NCBI RefSeq assembly: GCF_029867415.1
Contig: NC_081182.1
Coordinates: 41,093,462 to 41,157,461, forward strand
DNA from: Vicia villosa
Lineage: Eukaryota; Streptophyta; Magnoliopsida; Fabales; Fabaceae
Length of the DNA: 64,000 nucleotides
Direction: 5' to 3'
Shown: positions 47,121 through 58,900 of the stretch, one piece after another
How the letters are laid out: each line of letters starts with the position of its first letter
How positions within the stretch are numbered: the first letter of the stretch is position 1
The notes under the pieces: model-generated
The model's input: only the letters and a program-made list of their open reading frames with translations
Told to the model about the DNA's origin: nothing
The model's database searches: none
Made by a program: the position numbers and the translations under genes

Positions 47121-47198
<78 letters not shown>
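47121..47198. repeat. (TA)39 microsatellite
   Basis: A 78-bp uninterrupted TA run lies near the right end of the hAT element. Long pure runs are highly mutable, so the length in other individuals will differ. Confidence 0.97.
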
Positions 47199-47200
<2 letters not shown>

Positions 47201-47292
47201 TGCTAAAAAATATTTTTTTGGTGCCCCTAAAATTATGGGGTCCTGGGCTCTCGCCCCGCGAGCCCGTGCTCAGGGCCACCCCTGGGTTTGAT

Positions 47293-48299
47293 TATTGGTA
47301 TCATTGTTTATTTCCTAACCAAAAGAGAATGGAACTTAGTATCAAAGTCTCTGACCTACTGTAATAACGCATCTTAATTAGTTTAATGACATAAAGAGAA
47401 TAACTCTAAATTCCACTCATTCATTTTTGTTATTTTGTTTTAGTGGACCATCACACTTAAATGTTAGAACAAACTTTAATATATCTACGAGTTTATCATC
47501 TATATAAATAAGGAGTTCATCTATGATCATTCAATTAACTAACCCATATACATGATCATCTCCCGAGCTTATACAAAAACACTTCCCTCACATTTATTTG
47601 TGTTTGATGTTTGCGATGACGCATAGAGGAGAAACTCTTATGTAGTTTCATTCTTTTGAATAATTTTATATTTATGGATATATTTGCATGTCAATATTTT
47701 ACTTTGGAATGTTGTATCAACTACTGTACTATTCGTATATTCTCATTTCTTTTTAAATTATTTGAAATCTGTTTAAACTTCAATCACATTAACTCCTAAT
47801 CATTCCTCAAAATCCTTACTAAAATACTTTCTTATTGAACTAAGATGAAACCCTACAATTTTCTACACAGAAATAAATACTTTAGTAGTGCAATCTCAAA
47901 ACTTGGGGCGGTTATTGAAAAGTAATCATCAGTGTTTCTCTTACTCCTTTTATTTTACCCGCACCCCCTAGTAATTTAATTAATGACAACGATTAGTGAT
48001 TAGTCCACAAGGATTGTGACAGCAACTAGGTTTTTTTTGTTAACCCCACAAAAAACCTTAAACCTTCAAATTGCTTATTATATATACGTTTTTCACTTTT
48101 TTTCGAAGTTCAAACAAACGGCACCCAAAGCTGACTCAAAATTCTCCCAAAAGAACCAAACCTGAACATTGTAACCATCTTGATACAAGTTTTTTACTCG
48201 GTTCCAAATTTTATGATCTCATGATAACGATAATCAAATCAATAAGACTCAAAATTTTACTGATTTTATTCAATATTGTTTTTGGTTTTATCAGCAACC
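47293..48299. other. Gene-free stretch upstream of the CCCH relic
   Basis: No recognisable gene or bounded element. 48,050-48,300 may be the old promoter and leader of the CCCH gene. Confidence 0.4.
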
Positions 48300-48336
48300 A
48301 TGAGTTATTATTCAGACAACATTCCAACGGTCAAAG

Positions 48337-49345
48337 ATGTCACCAAGGCAATTCTCATCATCAAGCAGCAGCGATATCATTGAGGTGACGCCTCCATTAC
48401 CGATGAGCAACCAACGCTTTGAACCACGTTCAACATCCGATGGTTCCCATTCTTTCAAAAGGACAAGAGTTCCAGACAACAAGCAACCTCCTCCAAAGAG
48501 AAGATTGGGCAACATTTTTTTCAAGACCCGTATTTGTACTAAGTTCGGGTTTGGTAGCTATAAAAACGGTGAAAATTGTACCTTTGCTCATGGGGTTGAT
48601 GAGATAAGGCAGCCACCACCAAACTGGCAGGAGCTTGTAGGTCCGCGTACAGAAGAACAGTTGCGATTGGGCGGGAATCAGAATGGCGATCAAAAAATCA
48701 TTCATAAGATGTAGATCTGCAAGAAATATTGCAATTGTGATAAGTGTGACTTTCTTCATGAGGATCCTGCGAAGTTTAGGGACGATTCTTGGAATCTGCA
48801 TTGGAACTAAGCCAGAAAAGGACAGTTATTGGAAGACTAAGTGCATGTTTGGATTGGCTTCTACAAGCCCCAAAAGCACTTCTAGTCCACTTCAACTTGA
48901 TAATTGGTTTTTTTATCTTGTTTGGATACTTTTTCAAAATCAATTCTCCTCCTCCAAAAGCAATTCTAGTAGAAGCTACAATTCCTAGCTTTTGAGTTTA
49001 GTAGAATCAATTCTACATTTATTATATATTATTTATTACAACTCTTTTAAAATTTCCTACTTTACCCTCTTTAATTTTCATCAATTAGACTTCTTTTCTT
49101 TTTGATTTGTACTAGAATTTATTACCATTTTGGTAATTATACAATTCAAAATCAATTTTGTTAAAACTATCCAAACAACATTAATGGATAACAATCACTT
49201 CTATATCGTTGTATCCAAACATAAATCAATTCTTGTAAACTCAATTCTATTAAAATCAATTTTACCAAACTCAATTCTCTCAGAATCAATTCTATCCACC
49301 GCCAATCCAAACACACCCTAAGATATGTTTGTTGAAACTGTTGTT
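48337..49345 (+). pseudogene. CCCH zinc-finger protein relic (C3H39-like), split by a MITE
   Basis: The ORF 48337-48714 has the N-terminal layout of plant CCCH proteins of the C3H39 type. A Ser-rich start is followed by NIFFKTRICTKF...CTFAHGVDEIRQPPPNWQELVG. In finger 1 the second Cys is Tyr (C67-x7-Y75-x5-C81-x3-H85). A TAG at 48712-48714 stops the frame right before finger 2. The open text after it (ICKKYCN..KCDFLHEDPAKFRDDS) has lost several residues of that finger. A third finger start (YWKTK) ends at the MITE insertion site at 48840, and plausible continuation text follows the MITE at 49319-49345. An alternative start at 48300 lies in another frame. The product would not be functional. 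Confidence 0.75.
48841..49318. mobile_element. Tourist-like MITE in the CCCH relic
   Basis: The ends GTGCATGTTTGGATTGG and CCAATCCAAACACACCC are inverted repeats. Flanks are TAA on both sides (48838-48840 and 49319-49321). The 478-bp interior is rich in tcaattct/agaattga-type motifs (aatcaattct repeats). No ORF. Confidence 0.85.
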
Positions 49346-50522
49346 TTTAGCACTTCAGTTGGTGTAACCGGTTATGCTGTTTTTCGTAACCGGTTACACT
49401 AAAGCATAGCAGTTTTATTTTTCTGGTTTGACTATTATTTTAGTTTCGAATCATTTGTAACTTTGTACTATAAAAAGGGTTCACTACTCCTCATTGTTGT
49501 TAATGTCAATTTGATCACTCACCCTCAATTACTCCTCAATTACTCCTCACTACTCCTCATATATACTATATATTTACATTGATATATGAAAATGTGATTA
49601 TCACTACTTCTCATATATACTATATATTTACATTGATATATGAAAATGTGATTAGCGTATGTGCTATGTGCTGTTTATATATACACCATATCTTACATTG
49701 GATGTTTTGGATTAACATATTTTAATTAGCAAATGAGAAATGTACTCAACATGGGTGCAATGCGATGAAACAAATTATGCCGGTAAGTCATTAGTAACAG
49801 GTATCCTACAAGATATGAAACAAGATATGAAACTTTGGTATCATAAGGTTGCGGATTCTTATGTAGTGAAATCATGGTACAGTACATTGTTTACTCACTT
49901 AGTTGACACAACACAAGTGATCTGCATGTTGATGATTATTGGAACCTTATTTGAAATTTGAAGGTTCCATGACATGTTAATATGTTTTTCTTGTGTTTCT
50001 TTTGTGGATCATCACACATTTTTCTCACCTGTCTCCTATTGAGCATCTTCTTGTGGTCTCAGGGGTATAAGTGGTTCAAAACCCAATTATTTTGGGAAAA
50101 TTTAAAAAGAGTGTTATTTAAAAAACATGAAAGTAATGTGTTTTTATATTTATGTATTTAAAAAACCCAATTACTTCACACGTGTCCGTGACTATAAAAA
50201 TGTACTAATTACCAATAAAAAGAAGCAATAAAAGGTAATTATATGAATTGATCACCATCACCATCGCCACTATAGGACATCATACATGAACTCCCACTCA
50301 ATTTTATTCCTCAATATCAAACATATTTTGATGTATCTATCTCTTATATTGAAAGAAAGTATAATGTCAACAACATTATTGAAACAAATCCGCAACATTT
50401 TTCCGTGCTCCGTCAAATTCTGCCTTCCCACCTTGTAGCTTCTTGCGAAGCACTCTTGCAACACAGACAGTAATCTGAGAAAGAGCAAGGTGAAATAAAT
50501 TCATCTAAAATCTAAAGATTCA
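49346..50522. repeat. LTR-like text and 54-bp tandem repeat; otherwise gene-free
   Basis: 49,360-49,530 contains two inverted gtaaccggttac-type motifs and a TATA-like ctataaaaagg, reminiscent of a short LTR. 49557-49664 is two copies of a 54-bp unit (tcatatatactatatattta, then cattgatatatgaaaatgtg). The ORF 49740-49961 (73 codons) is unrecognised. 50,270-50,522 is probably the 3' UTR of the SNM1-like gene. Confidence 0.5.
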
Positions 50523-53240
50523 TCAATCCATGGGCATTTTCCGATCAAAGTTAGCAGCAGAAAACTGATCAATTCTCCTCTTGGCACGTTTCATGGAATT
50601 CCTAAGATCCACTAACGAGGGAAGAAGCGTAGGAATATTCATTGGCCTGTAATATTTTTTGATATGTTCACTCAAGCCTGGGGATCCAATATTTTCGTAA
50701 GAGGCACTCTTATGAACTCTCGTGTTTTCCTGAACTTCAGATTGCTGATTCTCATTCATATTATGTAAATCTTCCTTTCTTTCTGGTGATCTCTTCCGTT
50801 TCACTTCAGCATCATCATCTAAACATTCTTGTCTTGCATCACTTGAATCTGATTGCAAAGGGGCATTAACTGGTAAAATATTGCACTGTACTCTTAAAAA
50901 GTCGACATCTTGGAGACCAAATCTTGCTCTTCCAAATAATGTGACAGGCGAGCGATTACCCGAAAGAGTCAACTCTTCCAGTGCTTTCGCATCAGTGCAC
51001 TGCTTGATGGGTGATTTAGTTTTTGTACAAGGCACAGAATAACAGTTTACAGGTTTGACAAATGCATCTACAAAGTCAGAGGTTTCCACAGTCATATCCA
51101 GAAGCTTCAGTACAGAGTTATTGAGACCGGCTTTAGAATTAAAACAGTATTTCTTAACATAATTGAGCTCCATAGCCCTGCAGGGAGGGGTTGTTGAAAC
51201 AACCCACCTTGGAGCAAGAAGTTGAAGCGCCTCTTCCAACTCTTCCTTGGAAGAGTGCATCGAGTAACAGACATGCCAAACACCAAATTGATCCCTGACT
51301 GCTTCATTCATCCTCTTTTTTCGAGAGTTTTGAACATCTGAGACTTCTTCACAAGCATACCACTGAGCAGAAGGGCGGACAATGAGAGGCTCAGTCTGGA
51401 GAGTTGCCTTGGCTTCAATCAGTTTTGCTTGTGCTCTTTCATATAGTCCTGGAGATCCGTCAAATAAATGGAAACGGGGAAAACGGGTCTTCACAAATGA
51501 TTTCAGGCGCGGTAACCATTAGATTCTTGAAACATTCTGGATTTTGGGCTTTATCGACATATATCTTTGCTCCAAATGTTTGGGACACTTGAACAAGGAT
51601 GTCTTCCTGTCCGAGGACATCACAGGTGAGATACACAGTTGATGCATCAGGATGCTTCCATATACAATTAACAACCTGTTTTGTAGTTCCATAAGCTGAA
51701 CTGTCAGACAGAACTACTGTTACTCATATTGAGTTAAAGACAATGCAGAATGGTGAGTTCAATTTAACTAAAAATAACTTAGTAATATGCAATTTTTGCG
51801 CTTGGGGAAATGATGTGGTTGAAAATTAACTCCAAACTCAGTAATAAGCATCTAGTAATACATTGAAAGTTTCAGAAATTGGAACAATGAAAGCAAACAA
51901 AAAAAAGATACATGAAGCATGCTTGGGCTTAAAAATCCACCTGTTGTAACATATTTAATTTTCAACACATAGAAATGATGAGTTTCGGCAACTAGAAAGA
52001 CCGAGGTTGAAGGGGTTAAACATGATGAAAATTGGGAATTTGTTCTGTGCCTTCCACAGGGCCCATGACGAAAGATCCACAAGCAGAGGATTCCGTCCTC
52101 CAGCGCATCAATCACCGACCAATTCAATCAGACGGTTGTCCGCACAGCACGCCGCATCACTCACGAACACTTGATATATAAAGGTAAAGTGCATCATTTC
52201 AGGTAATCAAATCCATTTTCACTCTCACATTACTTTTCATTCTCTCACTTACTTGGACATTAGAGTGCTAACCTTATAGGTCAACCCCTTTTCCGCCGCA
52301 CTAGAAACTTGCTCCACCGATCCAATAGCACATCTCACCACTTCACTACACATATCTAGTTCCCTAGCGGAACATAATTAAATACATTATTACGACCCAT
52401 CGGTTGTTTTATATACAAAATATCCATACACAATTACAATGAATGTTCAAGATACTCAATGATAAAAAAAATCATATCTTAGCATTACAATATCATGCTC
52501 ACAAGAGAATACCAATCATAGTACATTTCCCTACAAGTTCTTCTGCCAATAACTTGCTTCTAAAGAGCATGCTAAATGAAAATATGCAACCACAAAATAA
52601 TTTTCAAAAACCAATTTGAATACCTAAATCATAAATTTACTTCCAGTGTTCATAACAATAGCAACAAAAAAAAGTCATGGGTTTGATGGTGTGCTTAATG
52701 TAAACAAAAAAGAGCCAAGGGTTACCGAACCTGTTGAATAGAGGATTGTTTGGCAGGCATGGAACGATTGAAATTTCCAAAAGTACAGTCTAAGAAAACA
52801 CAATCAAGAGGACATGTAGCCTTTTTTCCTTTCCTCCCTACATACTTATCAGGTAAATTGAGAAGACATTCAAGATTAAGTCTACAATCTCCTGTATGTA
52901 AAATATTACCAAATTCACCTTCAAACAAGAACATCACCGCACCAGGACAGTGATTAGCATCAAAAGCAGTGACGGTGAAATCCCCGTCGGGATCATGGAT
53001 GATCAAGGATTGACCTACTTCGATTTGGAGAAACAGGGAATCATGAAGGTGAGGGTAATGTTGGAGGAGTAGGGTTTTGGTGAGAAGAGAGGAGTGAATA
53101 GGGAAAGAGGAATGAGAAGTGATGTTGGAGGAATGGTCTTTGTGAGCGTGTGTGAGGAAATGGTGTCTCTTGCTGATTTTGGAGGATGGAGTCCATGTGT
53201 CTACGGAGAAGGGTAAGCCTGGAGGCATTTCGATCGGCAT
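50523..53240 (-). CDS. SNM1/Apollo-like DNA repair nuclease with apparent frameshift
   Basis: Metallo-beta-lactamase/beta-CASP nuclease of the SNM1 family; relatives process DNA ends or crosslinks in the nucleus. Exon 1 is 53240-52731 (170 codons) and exon 2 is 51675-50523 (1153 nt). Metal-binding motifs: THAHKDH (HxHxDH), FDANHCPGAVMFLFEG, HTGDCRL and LDCTFGN. Exon 2 holds the beta-CASP part (QVVNCIWKHPDAS, CDVLGQEDI, FGAKIYVDK) and a long basic C-tail. The exon 2 length is not divisible by three. In the run TTTTCCCC (minus strand, near 51476-51483) an extra base shifts EDPF away from RFHLFDGSPG, so translation would end a few codons later. It may be real decay or an assembly error. In-frame upstream ATG 53333 is less likely, since MPIEMPPGLPFSVDTWTPSS matches relatives. 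Length without the shift is about 553 residues. Confidence 0.85.
52010..52345 (+). mobile_element. LTR-like relic, copy 2, in the SNM1-like intron
   Basis: It contains gatccacaagcagaggattc, cgcatcaatcaccgacc, tgtccgcacagcacg, a TATA-like tgatatataaagg and then ttcactctcacattactttt, cattctctcacttacttgga and tagaaacttgctcc. The same order of blocks occurs at 12521-13340 and, more diverged, at 62,395-62,720. The TATA box followed by a roughly 100-bp leader suggests an LTR promoter/R region. It is on the strand opposite to the host gene. Confidence 0.5.
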
Positions 53241-53501
53241 TTTTAGTTGTTTGATATTAATGGATTTAGGTTTTGGGGAAGAAAGGGAATTTGTATTGTT
53301 CAAAATTGTGGCAGCTTCCCGCGGAAGCTTCACGGTAGACCAATCTCAATAAATAATAAAGGGTTACTCATTATTATAACGTTAGTATTTCTTTCAAAAT
53401 TATGAAATTTTTTTAATTGTCCGTATGCATGGTGAGAATTATAAAATTTAGAATCACTCGGACCAATTCCACACGAATTTTGAAATTTGAATATTTTAAA
53501 G

Positions 53502-53679
53502 GATAATGCTAACGTGTCCAAAGAGCACAAGTTAACAATGGTTGTTAATGAAATATTTTGCAATTTGTATATTAATTTTAAGGAAAATATAAAATCAATT
53601 TTTTATTATATATTTTAAAACAAAATTTTTAAAAATAAACTTCTTAATTTGTGTCATTGGGGCACAAATTAGCATTATC
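53502..53679. mobile_element. Small MITE near the SNM1-like promoter
   Basis: The ends GATAATGCTAACGTGTCC and (complement) GATAATGCTAATTTGTGCC are inverted, with further paired text aagagcacaagtta / taatttgtgtcattgggg. 178 bp, non-coding. No clear target duplication. Confidence 0.7.
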
Positions 53680-55951
53680 ATTTCTTGTTATTGAGAGATT
53701 AAATAGATGCGTACATATATATTAAATTAATCTATTTTAATTTATACAGGGCATTTTCAATGTATTTTGTTTTTTGTTAGAGGTTGGTGAGAATTGTATA
53801 TGTAACTTGTTGTTGATATGGTTGAGAAACATAGTTATGCAAGTCTTAAATTTGATGCTAGTTTGATAGTGGTCCTATGACATCAATGCAAAGTAAAATT
53901 GGCCCAACAACCTTCGTGTCCATGAATTTGGATCATGGTTAGTTCATATCACTTCTGGCCCCACAAGGGAGAATCATGTAAAACGTAGAGGTACGAGCAA
54001 TTGATAAAGGTGATGTCACTACAAAGACGTCACGGATATGTCATCGTTTAAAACATTTTAGGACGTGAAGAACATTGTGTAGACATGTCTTAAGAAAACA
54101 CTTGATTCACTCATAAAATATAAAATAGAATAAATTGTTAGATAACATAAAGAATCATATGTTAAATTAAGTGCACACTCATAAAAAGCTGAAAATATTA
54201 TTTATGTCTAAATCAATTATTGACTTGGGCGATCTTTTGTAGATACCACACTCATCTCTTCTCTTCCAATGCATTTCTAATTCGAAAAGCAACGAATTAT
54301 TATTGAAGAAACTCTCTCAACATGGTTATCTTAATCTTAACCTTCGTTGGAACAATAGTCTTAACACATCGTAAGTTCTTTTCACTTTTAAGACAATACG
54401 TAAATTCTCGGATGTAAGAAAAGCCTAAATAGGTGACATGTAGGGTTTTCAGTGAACTTCTTTACTTGTTCGACCCTCGACTAGTGGGAGTACTTATCCA
54501 TCGTTGAAGGAAAATGTGTGTTATCTCTCACCGACAAAAAAGTAAATGAAATGCATGAATCACATCAAATAAATAAAAAAAAAAAGTAAATGAGAAACTT
54601 ACAAATGTGAGGGGTGAATGATCTAGATTTGAATGTAGTGGATTAAAATTTGGCAAATGTGATAAGCTTGAAAGTAATTGAATCGCGAGAAATATTAAAA
54701 AATGTTGGAACAGGAGTAGGCTCACGAAAAATGTTGAATGCTTTCAAATTTCAAATTTTGTAACGTAAATCTGGATTTTAAAATTCATGCTTTGTTTTTT
54801 CACTTGATTTTGAGACGGTCTAGAACGGTGTGTTGGAGTGCATCTAGATTTTAAATTTTAGATTTTTTTTAGCCTTTAATTTGACTTAAATGAGAATTTT
54901 TGTGTATTCAGTATGTCTGAAAATTGAAATTTATATTTTAAAGGTAAACTAAAATTTTGATAAAATGTGTGAGTAAAGAATGGAGTGTAACGAATAATGC
55001 ACTTTGAAATTCTATCATGTTGCTCTTGTGGATGCCTTAGACAACGTTTGCGTTAGACAGTAATTTTGTTCTATCCTTTTTTTCTTTGTTATTTAGAAAT
55101 ACAACCACAATATATAGTCGTTTTTTTGTCCAATAAATAGATATTCCATAATAGATATTGGGAACAAAGTCAAACTAATCCCCACCACATTACAACAATG
55201 ATGTAGAGAACTAAAAAATGCTTCCAAGTGCTTTAGAAAATTTAAGAAACATCAACTTCTAGAGGCCATTCTTGAATTTAGATTCTCTAAATTTCCTAAA
55301 TCCCAAAAATTTCTGCACTTATAGGCAAATCTCAAATGTGGTGTGTTATCGTCTTTATCACACCCAACAAACCTGACTCCAAAATTACATTTGAAACATT
55401 TTTGCAGCAAATATGACACACAACTAGACATGTACTGGTATCTCTTAATAATTTTGTCTATCTTCAGGTGAATCCGCGATGATTGATGAACCTATTTCAG
55501 AAAATCTGGATCCATCATTCTTGTTCAGGCTCTTGAAGTAACAGTCTGGTATAGACTGGACCAAACCATACAGGTGCCATTCTTAGCTAAACAAGCATTT
55601 TAAAAAGAAAAAGGAAATACGTGTGAAAATTTACTCTTTTCTACCATGGACTAATAACAATATACAACAAAAACGCTACTACACAGTACAAGCACCTTCT
55701 GTTTACAGTATTCAATGAAAAATGTTACAAGCTACAAGGTCTCCCCAGTCCAGTGCCTGCACCGAGATGACTCCTACACTTCTCACTTCTGCCGTCGTCT
55801 ATTTCTCATTTATAAAGAAAGAATCGACCAGAGTTTTCTTTATATAGTTTGATCTTTCAGAGAGTTAAGATTGAATGAAGTTCAACTACAGAGCACAAGG
55901 CAGGCTGGGGAAAAACCAACAAAGATCTTACGGGTATTTACATTTAAAAAC
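53680..55951. other. Gene-free stretch and MAPKKK 3' region
   Basis: No gene is recognised. 54,740-54,960 has A/T palindrome motifs (ggattttaaaattc, ctagattttaaattttagat) like those at 41.5-41.8 kb. About 55,430-55,951 is likely the 3' UTR of the kinase gene. Confidence 0.4.
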
Positions 55952-58900
55952 TCATATAAGTCTCCTTGGGGATCCACCAGGTGTGTGGGCTTTGTACATA
56001 GGGTTTTCTTGCCAAGGATCAAGAGTAAACTTGGCATTTGATCTCATTGGATATGATTCATATGAAGCAAGGGTATGATGTCCCATCATAGAATAATTTG
56101 GATGTGGAGGAGAAAGGAAACAGCTCTTGTGTACCGGACCGGACTGTCGCAATGGACTTGAACACGGAGATACTGGTAAGGATGTGATCATTCTTGTGTT
56201 GTCTCTGAATAAGGAAATATAAACAGCAAGTCAGCCTAAATAACCTAAAAAACATGAAGCTTATATAAAAAGGTATAGAAAACCAGGCTTCAATCATAAA
56301 TAACCACGAAGAATCGGATATCTAACCTTGGGCTCCTTATTGCTCGGGAAGATGCAACAACTGGCTTTGTTGCATGATCTGCATCATGAGAAGAAATACA
56401 GTTTCTATTGGAATGTAGATCCGAAGCGGGCTGCAAAATCAAACAAGCAAAGAGAAAGTTAGCTCCAGACCAAGATTGACCACAAAATTGATTACCAGAA
56501 AATATGTAACTTTATAAATATATATAAATCAGTGAGAGGGATATAAGCGTTAGAATCGCAACTTCAAATGATATTGTATTTTGGGTTCAAGTTCTGCTCC
56601 AAGGTATAATTTAGTAGCATGAAGTCCGCTATATAAATTTGTGTAGTCAGCTTTTACCTAAAAAAACAAAGCTATATGCTCTACAAGTACAATAGATAAA
56701 ATTCTGACATGGTATTATAACCCCTCTGGATGATTAAAAATCCAGTATCCTATCATTAAGTTATTATGTACAATATTTGATGTTATCCAGTAATGTATCA
56801 CCTTAAACTAGGGAACCAAACTAAATTTAAAAAATGATTGCAGCATATTAATATTTCAGAGAACGGAACATCTTTATGATGATTATGTGACCAACTTAGC
56901 GATATGTAGAACTAGCTTGTAAGATGCCAATGAAACATAACTTCACTGAGAAAATAAATAAGAACTGAACACCGTACCGGCGTCCTGCTTCCATCGAACA
57001 TGTAGGGAAAAGCATCCTTGGTTATTCTGACATTTGCAGCTTTTGTTGCTGACTGATCTCGAATAAAGGGGTGATTAAGTAACATATGGGCTGTAGGGCG
57101 AGTTGCAGGATCTCTATGCAAGCATAGCTTAATGAAATTCTTTGCATCATTTGAGAGATGATCAGGAATTTCAGGCATGTCTTTGCTGTTGCCAATTTTA
57201 AATATTGCAGCTACCTGTTGAATCCAACATTGAAAAACAGTGTTGGTCCTTCATATTTTACAAACAGGATGAAAAGTCATAACAAATATGTAAACGAATG
57301 CTGGTTCAAAATAGTCAATATCGCACCCCTTCATACTGACTCCAAGGAGGCCTCGATGTTGCCATTTCAAGAATTGTGCATCCCAAGCTCCAAATATCAA
57401 CAGGAAGACTATAGCCATTTGTATTCATTACAACCTAAGAAAGTTAACATAAGGATACATAACTAGTTCCAGTGAAAGTGAAAGGAGCGGGGAGAAAAAA
57501 ATCAAAATCTGAAACGAAGGGGAAGAGAATTTACCTCTGGCGCCATCCAATGTGGACTTCCTTTGAAAGAAAGCATTGAGGATGAAGAATTTATCTGGTC
57601 CAGGACAAATCATAACTCAGAGATGGTCTCCATAAATAAGAAATCAACCAAAACAGAAAATTATACTTTTTGAAGCCCTCTTAATTAGATTTTCTTTCTA
57701 CCACATGCTTATGACAATGCTATATAGTTTTAAGTAATAAAAAGATGGAACAGAGAACAGAATATGCAATGTTTGTGTAAGAAATAGATAGGTTCCAGCT
57801 CTCCTCTCTCATTTTCTATGTAGGTAGGTGTTCACAATTCTGAGAGAGAAAGCACATACATTCGTGGAAGAAGAAGGACTCCACCACTAGGCATTCAGAT
57901 AAGTAAAATGGCAAATTTTATCAAATACCAAAAGAAGCAGTATTAATCATACACTCTCCACAAATTTTACAATGTCACTGTCTAATTATTCAGTGCTAGA
58001 ATCAATTACGAATTTTTCAAGTGAGACGGCAGCGATGCACACTTTAAAGTATATGCATGATAAACTTACATGTTTAGCCATTCCAAAGTCCGCCAGCTTG
58101 ATTTCACCATTAGGATCAACTAGTATGTTAGCCCCTTTGATATCCCTGTGAAGATAAAAGCATGCAAATACTTACAAAGATTCAAGAAGCACCGGTGGTT
58201 TCAAGCTATAGTTATAATATGATTTGCAGAATTACCTATGCACTGTATTTCTCCCATGAAGATATGAAAGTCCGGAGACAATCTGCCTTGTATAATTCTG
58301 AATGACAGGCTCTTTGAAGGACCCATATTCCTGAAGTAATTTATGAATAGAACCTCCAGAGACGTATTCCAAATAAACGGAAAGTGTTTCTTCTCCCTGC
58401 AAGCATGGAAAATGTACATCTATAAAATAAAATGGATCACGTTCATGATTTTCTAATTTCTTTTTCTATATGTTGTATATTACAGGATTAAACATCAGGA
58501 ACATATTAGCATACCAAATCACTTCCATAGTATTGAACAATGTTTGGATGTGAAAGTTGACTCAGCAAAGTTATCTCCTGCAGCAAATTGAAAACATGAT
58601 ATAGATTTATAAGACCATCAAATGATTATGAGATTTTTAAACCAAACTACATTGCAACTGTGAAAAGAAGAACCACAAAAGTATTATAGTGACAGTCTGC
58701 GATGAAGCTTAGAGCATGAAGCACATCTCTTCAGAAAAACAACAAAATTACCTGATTAAGTTGTTTGAGGCACTCTTTTGAGGTTGGATCATCACATACA
58801 GCCCTGACTTCTTTTATTGCACACAATTGTCCGCTTTCACTGCCAAAGTTGCAAATTCGCAATACAAGCATTTTAGAGGTAGAACAAACATAGGAAGCAG

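Larger units (their letters stand above)
46291..47284 (-). mobile_element. hAT element with transposase C-terminal relic
   Basis: It starts CAGGGCCGGTCC and ends CAGGGCCACCCCTG. It is flanked by identical GGTTTGAT (46283-46290 and 47285-47292), an exact 8-bp duplication. The sub-terminal ggtgcccct motif is present at both ends (direct on both sides). Internally it retains a transposase fragment and a TA microsatellite. It is a deletion derivative of an autonomous hAT. Confidence 0.9.

Noticed and set aside
47011..47279. ORFs with long Ile-Tyr repeats on both strands
   Set aside because: They arise from the (TA)39 microsatellite.
49740..49961. 73-codon ORF at 49740
   Set aside because: No family resemblance, no introns or neighbours supporting it; left as unassigned sequence.
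51107..51307. Minus-strand ORF in another frame within the SNM1-like exon 2
   Set aside because: Shadow of the 323-codon coding frame.
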